Below are positions 11,045 through 23,391 of a stretch of 64,000 nt of DNA, piece by piece (within the stretch, counting starts at the first letter, position 1; each line of letters opens with the position of its first letter). This DNA is from Stratiolaelaps scimitus (lineage: Eukaryota; Arthropoda; Arachnida; Mesostigmata; Laelapidae): contig JABWDB010000004.1 of NCBI GenBank assembly GCA_019614645.1, positions 19,406,001-19,470,000 of the forward strand, in the 5' to 3' direction. The notes beneath the pieces are model-generated. The model searched no databases. It saw only the letters and a program-made list of their open reading frames with translations, and was not told the DNA's origin. Position numbers and translations under genes: made by a program.

Positions 11045-11478
11045 GAGCACAATGGACGGAGATCTAACGAAATTTGTGTGATTGAATAATGGGTCTTATT
11101 AAGCCATAGTAATCGTCACCATGCTAAACGCGGCACCCAGCGTGTTTCATTACCAACTATTACATTGATACGATGAATAGTAGTACCCATAGTGGTAAGA
11201 GGGACGATTGGCTTCAACAATACGTTTCACGGATCGACGAAATATGCTCGAGCATGAATCGTATTCAATCGTAACTTCATGCTATGCCGAGTTGAACGAA
11301 ATACGATTAGTGGCACAGATTACATATGCATCGACGTGTGTACGTGCCTGGGTGCTATGAGTGGCTGGGTGCTATTGCAATTATGCCACTGCGATGTCAT
11401 TAGTATCGAGCAAGGCTGATTCGCGAGTTCGGCAAACAGCGGTAATTTTTTTGTTCACCTCTGAGATCTTATATTATA

Positions 11479-11633
11479 GAAAGCCACCTCGATCAAGTTT
11501 AGGCTGTACAAAAGCACAGCGAATCAATGTCTAACCTTTTCAGCATGCTTAGACTCTCATGTGCGCAACGTTTACTGTACTAACGTTAACTGCAACCGCA
11601 GATCCTCTGAAGTTGATCATTTAGATCACTACA
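11479..11633 (+). CDS. Candidate coding segment interrupted by a retroposed insert
   Basis: An acceptor (CTTATATTATAG) is followed by a frame that stays open for 68 codons up to a TAG at 11682-11684 inside the insert described next. The residues before the insert are Asn/Cys-rich (for example NVNCNRR). Without the insert and one duplicate copy, the frame would remain open for roughly two dozen more codons. This fits disruption of an old exon but could be chance, since no protein family is recognised. Confidence 0.25.
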
Positions 11634-11832
11634 GCAGTACGGGCTCGGGGAAGAGATACACTCTCAGCAGAGGATGGTTTTAGCAGGCGGAGGCATTTTG
11701 TCATCCACGTCAACCCTGCACTGGATCGGCCCACTTTCATGGAGACTGGAATGTCTCCCGTAGTGACCGTGCGTTTAAAAAGAATTTCCCCCTCTAAAAA
11801 AAAAAAAAAAAAAAAAAGCAGTACGGGCTCGG
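11634..11832 (+). mobile_element. Poly(A)-tailed retroposed insert with target-site duplication
   Basis: An exact 15 bp direct repeat GCAGTACGGGCTCGG flanks the element (11634-11648 and 11818-11832). The insert (11649-11817) ends in an uninterrupted run of 22 A (11796-11817). A target-site duplication plus a 3' poly(A) is the hallmark of LINE-driven (target-primed) retrotransposition. The roughly 147 bp body shows no tRNA boxes and no recognisable coding sequence, so it is either a 5'-truncated LINE 3' end or a retroposed transcript fragment. The exact repeat and intact A run suggest a recent insertion. Confidence 0.8.
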
Positions 11833-13700
11833 ACATAAACGACGCGACATCGTACCACTTCTCTGCAACAGCTACAAGTCAGCCGAACCGCTGTAGTCTG
11901 CAGTAATCGAGTCAAAATACAGATCGTGCAGGTATAACCCGAAATTATGTGTCAAATTGCTCACACAGGTTGCATAAAGAGAGGTATTTTATTCGGATCG
12001 ATTTGTTCTCGGTCTCCGTGCCGGCGATCTGGCCATTAAGCGGTGTGACAGCTTTGTGTAGCCCGGCGGAACATGCTCCAGATATGAATAACACTCGCCA
12101 TGTAGCAAACTGCAGTCCTCCTACAGGGTGTCGTTTCAACACAGTGTACGCTACGGAGCTACCGAGTTTGTCGTGAAATTGCCTCATCATCGCAGGTCGC
12201 GGGTTGACGTATTCTTGTGGTACACGATCCACAGTAAAGTTATAGTCGAGTAACAACAGAAAAATGTTACAAGTTTCCAACACAGGACCACCATAACACC
12301 TTTTCAATAATTGGGATTAATGATTAACATATATTGTGTACATAACTGTCGCTGTTCAATTTATATTTCTCATCAAATAGCACCAGCATGTTGCATACAT
12401 CTCACCATAATTGTGGACGTGCTCCAACATACATACTACATACTCTATAATAATTAGCGGCATTATTCTGACTTTTAGATATCCTTCCGATTCTACGATC
12501 CATGGTACTTGCCACTTGTATTACTCCGTAACACGAACCATGTTACTTCCAAATCCTAAACATTCAACTTAACGGAAATTATATTCTTATAGTTATCGTA
12601 ACATTATGGTTGAGCAGTAGATATATTTTGGAATTTATGTTGTTTATATTCCATAGAATATATTATATAACAGCGCTTGGCTGCCCCAAACGTCCACGAT
12701 GAATTGTGGCGAGGGCAATAGCGTATCGGAGCGCGACTCTAAAATGAATCCAGCTCAGCGAACGATGCCAATTAGAGAACTGCTACACCAGAGATGTGCA
12801 AATAGCCTGTCACTTTACCTGAAGACGGCGCAACTCAAAAGTGACACAATCTACTACTAGTTTTTTCTCACTAAACAGTTAACAAATCATAGCCCTTCTT
12901 AAAATTAGTCGGTTTTGAAGAAGAGCCTCGGGAAAGATCTATAACCGTATGAAACTATATTAGATATATTCGCACTTAATGAAAAGTGTGATGCACCCTC
13001 ATGGGAAGCTGGGGCTGATATGCTACGCTATGTGTAACCGTCACGTAGACCTGCAGTTAGATGAATTTAACGAAGCAACCTTCGACATTATTTTTGCGAA
13101 TATGGTTCGCAGGGCGAAAAGATATCTAGACACACTATGCCAGCTATGGATTACGGCTTACTCAATGGCCATAACGTGTGTATACTCAAGAATTGATTGC
13201 GCAAACATTGGGGAGACTTTGGATATGTGCACCTGTCTCGACACAATCATGTGTGCGGCGTAATCAGAGGCCGTGTGTACCTTTGGACTGAGAAATCACA
13301 GTAACATCACGGCAGAAGGTGACTCATCAGTGATATGACGATAGTCTACTGTTGCTGGTGCTGTCGTTCATGATGCCCCAGACCTTCAGCTGAACGCGCT
13401 TTCATCAAACACGAGTCTCCGATGGCCTTATCTCAACATCGGAGTATCGCCGACACACACCTGCCAATTTATTAATGACTGGTCCGTTAAGTTGATTCGA
13501 ATATCGATAGTCGCAAAAGTCAACCATGCAGACGCGTATAGATACCGCCGGTTGTATAGCATATACCAATTGGCTGTGTGCATACATAACTGACTGTCGG
13601 TGTAAGAAATCCATATGTCATAAATAGCATAGGATCTAGCATAGGATCTTACGATCCTGTGCGTCAAGAGCATAGATTGACAGGCTTGACTCATATTTGT
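11833..13700. other. Non-coding stretch
   Basis: No recognised gene. A 120-codon minus-strand frame (11945-12307) and a 94-codon plus-strand frame (12979-13263) show background codon periodicity and no paired splice sites. A 12 bp unit TAGCATAGGATC is tandemly duplicated at 13625-13648. Confidence 0.45.
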
Positions 13701-13734
13701 TCATTCTTCAATTCGTTTTATGCATACACGATCG

Positions 13735-13756
13735 ATGTGTGTGTGTGTGTGTGTGT
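13735..13756 (+). repeat. GT microsatellite
   Basis: A run of about 11 GT units. Confidence 0.9.
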
Positions 13757-14530
13757 ACGGCGCCCCAGGACAATCGATCGACACAGTATTGTTTGATTCG
13801 TTGCTCGTCGTTGATGCTCACATCACAGCGACGTAAGGCCGGGTACGCATTTCGCAAATTGCACCCTGCCACGTATCGCGTAGTGGATCGCGAGTCCGAT
13901 ACGCAGCAAAGCGTTTCACCATCCCTCAGAGCTAGCGGTTGACGAATGTATGAAGTGGCCGTTCAACATGCCTACCTAGACAAACGCACAGATTACATCT
14001 GAACGATTTCAGCCTGAATGTCCGCTACGCGTCGTATTCCGCTGCGCTAAGCTGACTGTCACGGAGGTTCAGTGGCCTCATAATTCGGAAGCTCCGCCGC
14101 CAAATCCCGAGATAACAGGGGAGCACACGTATTGGATATGTCCGGCATGAAGTCACGGGGGAACGCTGCTCCGTGAACAGAACACCCGGCTGAATCAGTT
14201 ACCCCCCCCCCCGCTCTCTGTCTATCTCGGTTTGTGACACGGAAATGATGCTTGGAGATGATGGGCCAAGCAAGTCAGTGCACTGTGTGCAACTTGTGGC
14301 TAACCTGACTTGCAGACTGTAAAACATCTCATGTAACCTCGTCCTGTGCCCCCGCCCTGCATGTGCTACTATTGTATTCATCACGGAAATGAGGGGCGTA
14401 ATAACAAGGGCCGGTAACGGATGCTGACCGTGCTCTCATCCGGAACTGATTTTCAAGTGAAGGTCTGTGGGACACTTGATACCACACTTCGAGTCGTATC
14501 ACATCTACACGAGTCTGTCTGGATCACTAC
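13757..14530. other. Non-coding stretch
   Basis: No gene is recognised. A C homopolymer lies at about 14202-14213. Confidence 0.45.
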
Positions 14531-14563
14531 GAGATATATATTATATATATATATATATATATA
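14531..14563 (+). repeat. TA microsatellite
   Basis: An AT/TA run with one interruption. Confidence 0.85.
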
Positions 14564-14836
14564 TGATGTAATCATGGTTATCATTCGTACTTTGCAATGC
14601 CTATATGTATTCCCCTTCAGGTATTGTGACATTGGGCAAAATCGTCCGTCGAAATCGGAGCCAAAATGACATTGCTATTGGAGAATGGGAGCTGTTAGAT
14701 CGGGATAACTGAGATATTCGAGTTCGTTTTTCAGAGCACCTGTCTGCAATAACGCCGCGATGCATGTACGGCAATTACAAAGATAACACACATGAAATAA
14801 ATAACATCGCTTAGGCCTCCAATAATACTAATACTA

Positions 14837-14841
14837 CACAA

Positions 14842-14880
<39 letters not shown>

Positions 14881-14882
14881 GA
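14837..14882 (+). repeat. Compound CA-TA microsatellite
   Basis: A short CA run passes directly into about 15 TA units. Confidence 0.9.
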
Positions 14883-14985
14883 TAAGGCTATATAATGTGG
14901 AAAGTGGGAGAGTCATCGCAAGATCGCTGGTATGTTTAGGCGTGCACGAGAACTTGGCGTACTGTAACACATTGCGTTCAACTAA

Positions 14986-15014
14986 TTAGTTTTTTTAGTA
15001 AATAAAAAAACTAA
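14986..15014. other. Perfect 12 bp hairpin
   Basis: TTAGTTTTTTTA and its exact reverse complement are separated by a 5-base loop (GTAAA). There is no terminator context and no transcript evidence, so it may be a relic of a small inverted-repeat element. Confidence 0.5.
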
Positions 15015-18000
15015 AGGTGTGTCTAGGATAGCAATATCTAGGATTTAACAATTCATTTAGAGAAAAGCCTCGACTGGTGCGAGCAGACAGCGAACTGCAG
15101 AGAAAACGTCTACAAAGTATACAAGGCACGCTGAGTTTGGAAGCCGCAACGGACAGTCATCCGCATGGTTTGCTGGGGCATAACATACGTACTCATTGTT
15201 CCTAGCTAACTATAGCTACATATGTTCCTCTAGTAAGCACAACAGTCAAGGCTTAATATGGTGTGGTGGAGTTGGAAAGCTGGCTCACTTGGGCACCCTC
15301 TCCAACGTAATTGAGGTAGGCCACGTGAAAGTCGAAAGCCAACGCAGAGACACAGAGACTGCGCGGAGGTTGGTTGAACCATGCGGGGAATTTCATAACT
15401 AGAGATAACAAGGGAGACCAACATCCTTATACATACGAATGTGGGACCACATATACCGTGTGTGCCAGCACTTGAAGCAATTAAGACATCTGCGAGACCG
15501 CTGCCCACATTTATATAGCATTTGTTATAAATGAGCCAGGAAAATGGAGGCGCAGCGGGATGTGCGCATACGCTTCCTTCCTCAACCATACGCTCATGAT
15601 GATAAAGAAGAAGAAGTAAAACTAATGAATAATAGGTGCTGCTGTCTCGCAGGCGTATTTGTCATAAACGCGTAGGTGTTATCATCGCGCGAAGCTGTGA
15701 GAACGAACCCTGCGACGCTCCACCAAACAGTTATATATGCTTTCAATAGTGAATGAAATAGGTCTAGTAGTGAGCAAGTGAGATCTACTATATATTATGA
15801 TGACAGGATTGGCGATGATGTTCTGTCGATCGGGCAAACCTCTCGAGAATTGGGTGTACAAGCCAGCGCACTTGGGCTTGGGCCCACGCGTCAGTCATAT
15901 ATACTGTAGTTAGCTAAATTCATCGCGTTACTGATGATTTACGTTCTTTGTGGCATATATATTCACCTGTCGCTATATATATATATATATATACGTACAT
16001 CGTTTTTTCATCCAAGTGTTAGTTCAGTGTAGGAGATTCACCAGAAGAAAGAAATCAATGATGATATCATTGAAAGTGTACAAAAGAATTTCTTACACAA
16101 TGTGCTTATTCTGTGATGCACATCATTTTTGGGTCCTACAATGGGCCAATCTCATCCACCACTTTTTCGAGATCAGTTCTAACAGGGTATCTGAGGAGCA
16201 GATACCCAATCTTACCAAGGACACCGCACTCGCTGAACTTATCAACAGCTCGTATGCGTGATGCTTGAGCAGGTGGGACCGGGAATGGAGTGCTCCACCC
16301 AACCTCAACAACATGTGATGTTGTTTTAAGCTAGGTACAATATCTTGAGTTCATGTATATGATATCCGCCGAACTCTGATATATAGATATATTCGTTGTG
16401 TAAACTAAGGGGCTTTTTCAATTCAAATCAATACACAGAGTAAGGAAAAATAACTGTTTCAATGAATGTCTATATGTTAGTATTATATATAATAATTCTC
16501 CTGTGTTCCCTGGATAACAATACAACTTATAGTAATTAATCAACACTTTTTGATTAGGGTCAAGTACCATCAAGCATAGACGTTTCGGCAACGGATGGGT
16601 TCATTTTGCAGGGGAGTGAGAGTGAGAGAGAGAGAGGGAGATGTTACTTAGAGAGCGGTAAGCTAGAACGGCGAACTTATTATATGTCGACTTGTGACGA
16701 TATTAGGGCTACCGTAATTATGATAATAATAACAATACTAAGTGTAAAGATAACAAATAATATTAACATGACCATGAAGATTATAAAATATAATAATTGC
16801 GTATAGTCAGTCCTATGATGAGGTCTTTATGTATGTACTTTAAAAATGTCATGTAAAGGATCAACCTATTATAATACTCAATATAGTCGTACAAACCGCA
16901 AACTATTATAACAGAAAATATATACTTCTGTTTCAACGGAAAGACTTTTTCTACTCGATTTTAACCCCTTATTTTTCACCTCATTTTGGCCATTCTGCAA
17001 CCATATAGCTTGAGTCCACTGTTGCAAATTCCAATGTCACTGCATTCAGATTGTCAGCTTTTTTTTCTGTTGACCGATTACGAAATCGGAGTCTGATGGA
17101 TATAATATTGGGGTAGCCTAAGCGAGCCTATTTCGAAGCCCGGCCCGGGAACGATTCATGCAATGCAGGACAACATTGAATGCTATCCCGTCCTGTACAA
17201 TCTTACCTTGCCCTTTTCACGTGGCCTGTGTTGGCGGGAGAATCGTCATGGATGGGCCTCGTAGACGCTTGGCCTAGCTAGCCGCAACGTTATTGATTAT
17301 CTTCGACCCGATCTAACCTTTGCGGGCTAGAACGGAGAGGTCGAAACCGGCGGCTGTCGCTACCAAGGGACACTACCTAGGCTGATGTTTGCAATAAACG
17401 TGTTTATTTCTGCCGGATCGCCGACGGCCGATGGCGTCGCCGGCCATAACTGATCTATTATTGTAAATATCGCTCGGATTGTTGAGCAGCAACAGTCAAC
17501 GTCTGTGTCGCCAGACACATATGGTCTACAGAATAGGCATTGTCGTGCGTGATCTCCTTCATTTTCAGGAACAGAAGAAGCTAGCATTTCTAGCCGAGCG
17601 ATAGGCGATTCGGTTGCTATTGGCGTTCAATCGCTGACCGTTTATTCTGACCACCGACGTCAATGGATGGAGACGACAGCGAAATTGCAAAGCAACAGCC
17701 AGAGCGAACGCGCGGGTAAACTTCCTGCGTCACTGTGCACAGTGTGCTCAAATAATAGACCATTGGTTCTATGCGACCAAGCGAAGTAGCTTGTTTTGAT
17801 GGGGCTAAGCTTAATGGTACTCATTCCTGTGGAAAGCGAAAACTGTCGCTTGGATAAATAGTTTTTTTGGAACTGTACCCGAATAGGCTAGAACGGCTTC
17901 GTATTAAGCAAACGTCTGTCTTCCGATAGAGTAATGCAGATGGGAAGAAGACACTGAGAGGAATACATTCCCATTATAATGATAATGAAGGTCCCCCCGC

Positions 18001-18555
18001 AGGGTTTCGTTAGCCGGGTGAATGAGCGTTTTGGAAACGATATGCTCATTGGCGTATGGTGTTCGATTATCATATGAAGGACAAAGTAAAATTTGTTGGA
18101 CTGCACGGCAGGTACATTCATAATTGTTTAGCATAAAAATGAACCGATTTTTGCCTCTAATTTTATCGTTCTACTTCCGACTTGTGCATATGTGGTTTAG
18201 CAGTATATTGTATGTTGTTTGCCTTAACGAATTTGCCGAAATAGCTGAGGTAGATCTGGCGGCGCGAGGCTCGTATGCGGGGTCACTGAAAGACGGCAGA
18301 TGCTGTTATTGCGACCTCGTCACCTTTTGCCGGGAATAGGAATTTCGTTTGGGGAAGGACATCTGTATAGCGGGACTTCTACGCCAGTATAGTGATCCTC
18401 TGGAAAATTCTACCGATGTACCTAGAATGTGTGACCGTTCGGCCTTCCCTTCGACCCTTATCCTTGGGTTCTCCAAAAACGTTATCATGGCCCTCTAGCT
18501 GTGTCAGGGATCAGTAAACTCGAACGCAAGCGGCAGAGAAACGATTTATTTTCAG
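15015..18555. other. Non-coding stretch
   Basis: No recognisable gene. There is a TA microsatellite at 15974-15993 and a GA run at about 16617-16637. A 103-codon plus-strand frame at 15950-16261 begins inside the TA repeat and is not credible. Confidence 0.45.
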
Positions 18556-18683
18556 CAAATTTTCTTTGTCCTGCTCGTCTGCGACCCGAACCCTGTCTAC
18601 CGATTATAGAACACAGAGACCTGAGGTGCGGCGAGGTCAAGTCAACCGTTTATTTTGACCTGTTGATTGAAATGAGAGCATGA
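18556..18683 (+). CDS. Candidate terminal exon, unknown protein
   Basis: A very good acceptor (GATTTATTTTCAG) is followed by 41 codons to TGA. The peptide ends with a mixed charged/hydrophobic stretch (YFDLLIEMRA). Codon periodicity is at background level, no upstream partner exon was found, and the product is not recognised. Confidence 0.2.
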
Positions 18684-20150
18684 AGTAAGAGCTCCCTTTG
18701 TGAACAACTTCATTATTGGCTTAGTTAGAACGATGTTAATATACCTGGTCAAACGTGTGCTTATGCCTTACGCATGCAGGGCGCTGACTGTTTCGACGTT
18801 GGGATGCGTAGCCGCGTAGTTTACCCGTAGCCCGTTGTGTGCCCTCGGCATGTTTTAAAGTACCTTCTAAGCAGCAGTTTTCAGTTCATAGTTAAGTATG
18901 TAACAGCTGCAAACACATATCTAATTACGACAATTGACTCTTGACATCCGGGACAGTTGACTTTTGACGCACAGTAAGTGCGTCTCTTCCCTGGCGCTAG
19001 AAATCCCCCGTCCTTGAAGCTTTGCCACGTGCGGTGTACAATAGAAGTGTCGAACTATCACGCCAATTGCTCATCCAATTACGCTGTAAAATACCCCGAG
19101 AAGCAAAATTCTTCGAAAACTGCCGAGCCTGAAAATATGCGATCGATATAATTTAAGGATCGTAGCATATACGGGCTTGAAACGACAAGAGTATTGATTC
19201 GAACTTGAAAGCTGGCATCAAACTCAAGAGCTGTCTTGCCCTAGCAATGAGACCAGGAAATGTTGATCGAGATACGTACATATTATATTTTTAAATTGTC
19301 GGCTGATTTCAAATTGTTCTGATCGTGCGTGGCCGGACCATGCGGCTCTCAATTCCTGCAGGAATTTCCCCGATGCGTGACGAAGCGATGTTTGTTTCGC
19401 CTAAAAGCTGTATTTGTGGCCGTCTCGTTGCGACAGTCCTAGTGTTCTCTTAGTCATCAGTGGAATATCCCAGACAGATTGTTATCGCTGATCGTAGTTT
19501 TCGATATTTACCGGCCAGCTATTTTGGCGATACCCGAAACAGCAATCGTTTTTTTTTAATGTATGTAAGTATTACGCAATTTTGGAGTGCACATTTGGAT
19601 GGGCGCACAAGCCACAATTATTATTCAGGTACAGGACCGATTAACAATCTATGTCTGAATAATAATTGCGGACTACTACTACAACTATATCTATCTTAGC
19701 AGGTATATTGCTAGAAACGATAAGAGTATGTTCAAGTATCATAAGATGCATTGCATTGTTTTGTACTCCGGACCAAAAAACATGTCTGCGCCTCGGGTCT
19801 AATCTGATACGAGGTAGTTACACATTATTTCGTTAAACCAACCCTTCAAATAACCAGCAAATAACAGGGTGAATGTCAGTTACAACAACGGATAAGCTAT
19901 GATAAAAGCTACAACAACAAAGAGGAAATGGACGACTAAACGTGCACAACGTGTGTTTGGACACGTTGCACAAATATGAAATGAAGACATGATCAATCAC
20001 TGATTGTTGCTTCTTACTGTGCGGCGTGCAGGAACGTACCTATTACGACTCACGCGCGGCATACCGACTGCCAACCGTAATGGCGACAGGATCATGGACA
20101 TATAGAAAACAATGCGCCTTTTAAAATATCGGTAAAAAAAAACAGCGCAC
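18684..20150. other. Non-coding stretch
   Basis: Only short open frames, without support. Confidence 0.45.
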
Positions 20151-20154
20151 CCTT

Positions 20155-20215
20155 GACTCGATTTGAACTTGCCTGGGTCATCAAAATCAGCATATTGCCA
20201 TCTGGCTAGTGACGG
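20155..20215 (-). repeat. tRNA-derived (SINE-like) sequence
   Basis: On the minus strand an A box TAGCCAGATGG (20198-20208) is followed by a B box in GCAAGTTCAAATCGAGTC (20155-20172). Spacing is tRNA-like. No full cloverleaf forms. An overlapping minus-strand frame running into a GTGAGT is probably a by-product. Confidence 0.4.
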
Positions 20216-20879
20216 TGGCTGCATTAGCTAGGGCGGAGTTCTCTAGATGTAGTGTTAGTCATCAAGGCGTGCGAGAGTGTGGTGTGTCTGCGAATTTCTT
20301 TCACGAGTGCTGTATCGGGGCTCAGACGGCAATCTAAGGAACCAACGAGAGAACAGCAGCATCAAGCCCCAAACACCCCATTTTGGAAGACATTTTCAGT
20401 TTCCCTCAGGAGTTAAATGTTAGCTTTTTATCACGTGTGAATCATTTCCATCGGCGAGAATACTGAAGGCGGCCCATCGTACAATACGTGGCGTTGAAGA
20501 GAACTACTTACTATACGGGCAAGGTGGTCCTTGTTTTCGATTTCTAATTCGCTTTGGGACGAATGATCGGCTCAAGAACATTGATCAATATGAACAATCA
20601 TGAAATGTTTATGATACTGTTTCAACAGGTTTTTTCTTTAACAGTATGTCCATGTTGGTGAAATATGAACGCACGTATTAGCGTATACGTATGTATCCGA
20701 TACGTAATATCCAGCTTGAAATCCGACACATACTATAAACTCGAGACATGGCCATGTTATTCTCTCTGTTCCTCTGCGTGTTGTTTCCTGCCCTTCACTC
20801 GTTCCGCATCTTGAGACCTCTATCGCAGCGGATATAGTTTAAGGTCACATACCCCGCACATGTCTAACACGCTGAGCAG
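20216..20879. other. Non-coding stretch
   Basis: Nothing firm. On the minus strand an ATG near 20580 opens 23 basic codons ending at a GTAAGT donor near 20514, a possible tiny first exon that is too short to call. Confidence 0.35.
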
Positions 20880-21908
20880 CAGCATCTACCAACGACCACT
20901 TCTATTCCTCCTGCCTTCCTCCTGTTGTAGGCTGCGCTTGCCACTCATTTCCCTCTCTTTCTGCCGCGTCTGGTTCTTCTTCTAGTAGGTTCTAGACTAG
21001 GCAGCTCATTCTTCGCCTTCCGACCGACCGACGGAGAGAACCCCAGACGCCACTACCCCCGTGGCAATTTCCCCAACGGCCTATTTCGCCCCCAAGACCC
21101 CTACCAGCGCGCTGCTACCTCCCGAGTGTCTGAGCCCCCTCCAGTCTGGCTCCTTCGAATCTTGCCCTGTTCTGCCGACCAGGGCCAGCCTGACTGTAGG
21201 ACAGGGTGGCCCTCCCTCTCCGACTCCGGCTGCTGTTTCGTTCGCCCTCTCCAGCAGCAGGCCAGGCCGGAGGAGCACAAGGCAGCCGACAATACAGCGG
21301 CGGCGCCAAGCAAACCGCCCTAACAGCAGCGGCTATCACCATCGACAACGACTACTGCAACGACTACTGCTATTACTATTACCATTCTCCCACCTACATC
21401 TCGACTACATCTGCCTCCGCCCCTGCACTGACGGCACCGTGGGATGTGGTAAAGGCGAGAGAGAGAGAGAGAAAGAGAGAACGCGCGCAGTTGCTTCACT
21501 TCATCCTCCCTGTCAGCAGTAGCGTCTCGACGCTGGTACCAGTACAGCCAGTACTTGGCCTGCCAAGACACAACAACAGCAGGTAGACGAAGGATAGATT
21601 GCCACTACCTGATACGATTATACGAGTGCTACTACTCCTGCCACTACCTTTCGTTGGGCTGTATTCTACTGTTCGTCTATAGAGGCCATCGTTGACAGAC
21701 AACAAGGACACCAATTGCGAATACGAAGAAAGGAATCGCTGCGTGAAGCAGCAACAATAACGGACCACCGCAGAGCAGAAGGGACAACAGCGGACTCCGC
21801 GGCGGCAGTGCTGGTGGACGCGCATCGAGTTCTAGGCCTGCAAGGCAAACGCTGCCAGAACAGAGAGAAAACCAACCAGCCAAGTCAGCTGAATCAGATC
21901 CAAGAAGG
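20880..21908 (+). promoter_or_regulatory. Putative promoter-proximal, largely untranslated first exon
   Basis: This is a GC- and CpG-rich block that contrasts with its AT-rich surroundings. It is full of CAG/CTG, CAA/TAC and GA runs (GA run 21457-21479), has many overlapping frames but no sustained ATG-initiated one, and ends in AAGG|GTGAGT (donor at 21909). This is the usual look of a 5' untranslated exon of a long-intron arthropod gene. The transcription start is not pinpointed. The apparent 153-codon frame at 21061-21522 starts with GTG and is mostly low-complexity. Confidence 0.4.
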
Positions 21909-22182
21909 GTGAGTGAAACAGAGGAGAGAGAGAGAGACGGGGGAGGAAAAACAGCGAACTGAGCTCAGGAGAGTGTTTGATTAGTTGACGTAAGGTAGGT
22001 GGTGTATCAGTCACCTATACACAGTCTGACAGCACTATACAGGACGAATAGAAGAAGCGCCCTTTCGTTCTGTCCACCGTTTACTGCACGAAACCCTCAC
22101 GGCGGCCAATGCGAGCTCAGAACCGAGGCCGTCCAACGGCAAGCTGGTGTTGAGAGTGACGTTATTCGACCGGTCTCTTCAG

Positions 22183-22320
22183 TCGTTTCGTGTCGGCAGA
22201 AGAAAGCTCGGGACTAGAGCAGGAACACGAGGTTTGACAAAAGGATTTGCCACTTGGAAAACTGCAAAGACTCGACGGCTTACCTGAAGCGCTGCTTGGT
22301 TCTGGCAACGTCTGGAAATA
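22183..22320 (+). other. Putative second 5' untranslated exon
   Basis: A good acceptor (CGGTCTCTTCAG) and a consensus GTAAGT donor at 22321 bracket 138 bases containing stops in all three frames. It lies 274 bp downstream of the 21909 donor, so both may belong to the 5' UTR of one plus-strand gene whose coding exons are not visible nearby. Confidence 0.35.
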
Positions 22321-23121
22321 GTAAGTTCATCTGGTGGTTAAATGAGTGTAACAGAAGTATAGATATATATATATATATATATTTCAGTGTCAGCCGATAT
22401 TCAAACTGTAGCCGATGCGTTGGCATGTTTATTAGTATGTGGCTTCGCTGTTCTCGTTACTGCTCTTAACGCAGTTTTGCTAATCCAAGGGCATAATACA
22501 GAGCTGTGTGTTGATGATGAAAAGCGAGCGTGGAGCTCATAGTGCTCGACACGAGTTTATGGGTCTGTCAGTTAATGTTGCGGGACCAAATAATTAATGG
22601 ATAAACTTAGTCGAAACTCGTCAAAAGTTGAAAAACGAAGTGAAAAGTTTTCCAATACCATACCATACATATCATTAATCTTCTTACAACGAAGGCAACA
22701 TTTAGAATGATCCAAGGTAGTCTTGGTAAAGTACTCAAGTTGTTGATTAGGATGAAAAGAGCTTCAAATTGGACTGCGCATCGGTAAAAGCAGAAGAACA
22801 ATTTACCATTCGAGTCGTAGCTATGGGTGCGTAGGACGTTGCTATCAAGGGGGGTCTAAGTTATTAGCTCGGGCCAATTAAAAAATGAATTGCCCACAGC
22901 TTGTAAATGGGCTTCTCCACATGAATTGACCACTAGTAATAATTGCTTGTGATCTGCAATACGAACAGCCGAAATTACATTGTCGCCGCATGGGTTTCGC
23001 GTGCGAAATCAATCAAGAACGAACATTGGAATGAAAGAGGACGTAAAATGAGATCTACAAACAACTGTTTTCCTTGAAAAAAGTTGTTTTACTTTATTTC
23101 TGTTCTACTTGAAACCAATAG
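22321..23121. other. Non-coding stretch, probable intron
   Basis: A TA microsatellite lies at 22363-22384. Nothing else is recognised. Confidence 0.4.
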
Positions 23122-23391
23122 AACAGGGCTCATGTATTACAAGGCTAAAAGCCTACATGTTGTCCAAAGTTATAATGAAAGTTATAATGTCTCAAGACGG
23201 CACAAAAAAGAGACGATGAAAGTGTACAATTTACTCTGTGATCGCTCGTACCGACGCTATAGCATTATAGCAGACGTGTCAGTCGCCAAGTTTCGATCGA
23301 ACGATTACGACAAGTCACTAGAATTTTACATTAGAGCACATCAGCGGACAATATCGCTACGAACCAGTATACACTTTGAACTCTACCTCGA
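23122..23391 (+). CDS. Candidate internal exon, unknown protein
   Basis: A T/C-rich acceptor ending CCAATAG and a GTGAGT donor at 23392 bracket 89 open codons, with one base at the start and two at the end that pair in phase. The C-terminal half includes NDYDKSLEFYIRAH, which loosely resembles a TPR helix pair. Codon periodicity is at background level. It lies downstream of the 20.9 kb 5' UTR block on the same strand. Confidence 0.28.

Noticed and set aside
11945..12307. 120-codon minus-strand frame
   Set aside because: Length is within chance for 64 kb at this GC. No splice pair, no periodicity, no domain.
12979..13263. 94-codon plus-strand ATG frame
   Set aside because: Looks protein-like by eye, but codon periodicity is about the 25 percent background and no splice sites or domain support it.
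16197..16245. Similarity of ACCGCACTCGCTGAACTTATC to 37722-37742
   Set aside because: About 20 bases with two mismatches and no alignment beyond them; probably chance.
21061..21522. 153-codon plus-strand frame
   Set aside because: It starts with GTG, is Pro/Ser/Arg/Leu low-complexity and ends inside a GA repeat. It fits a GC-rich untranslated exon better than a protein.
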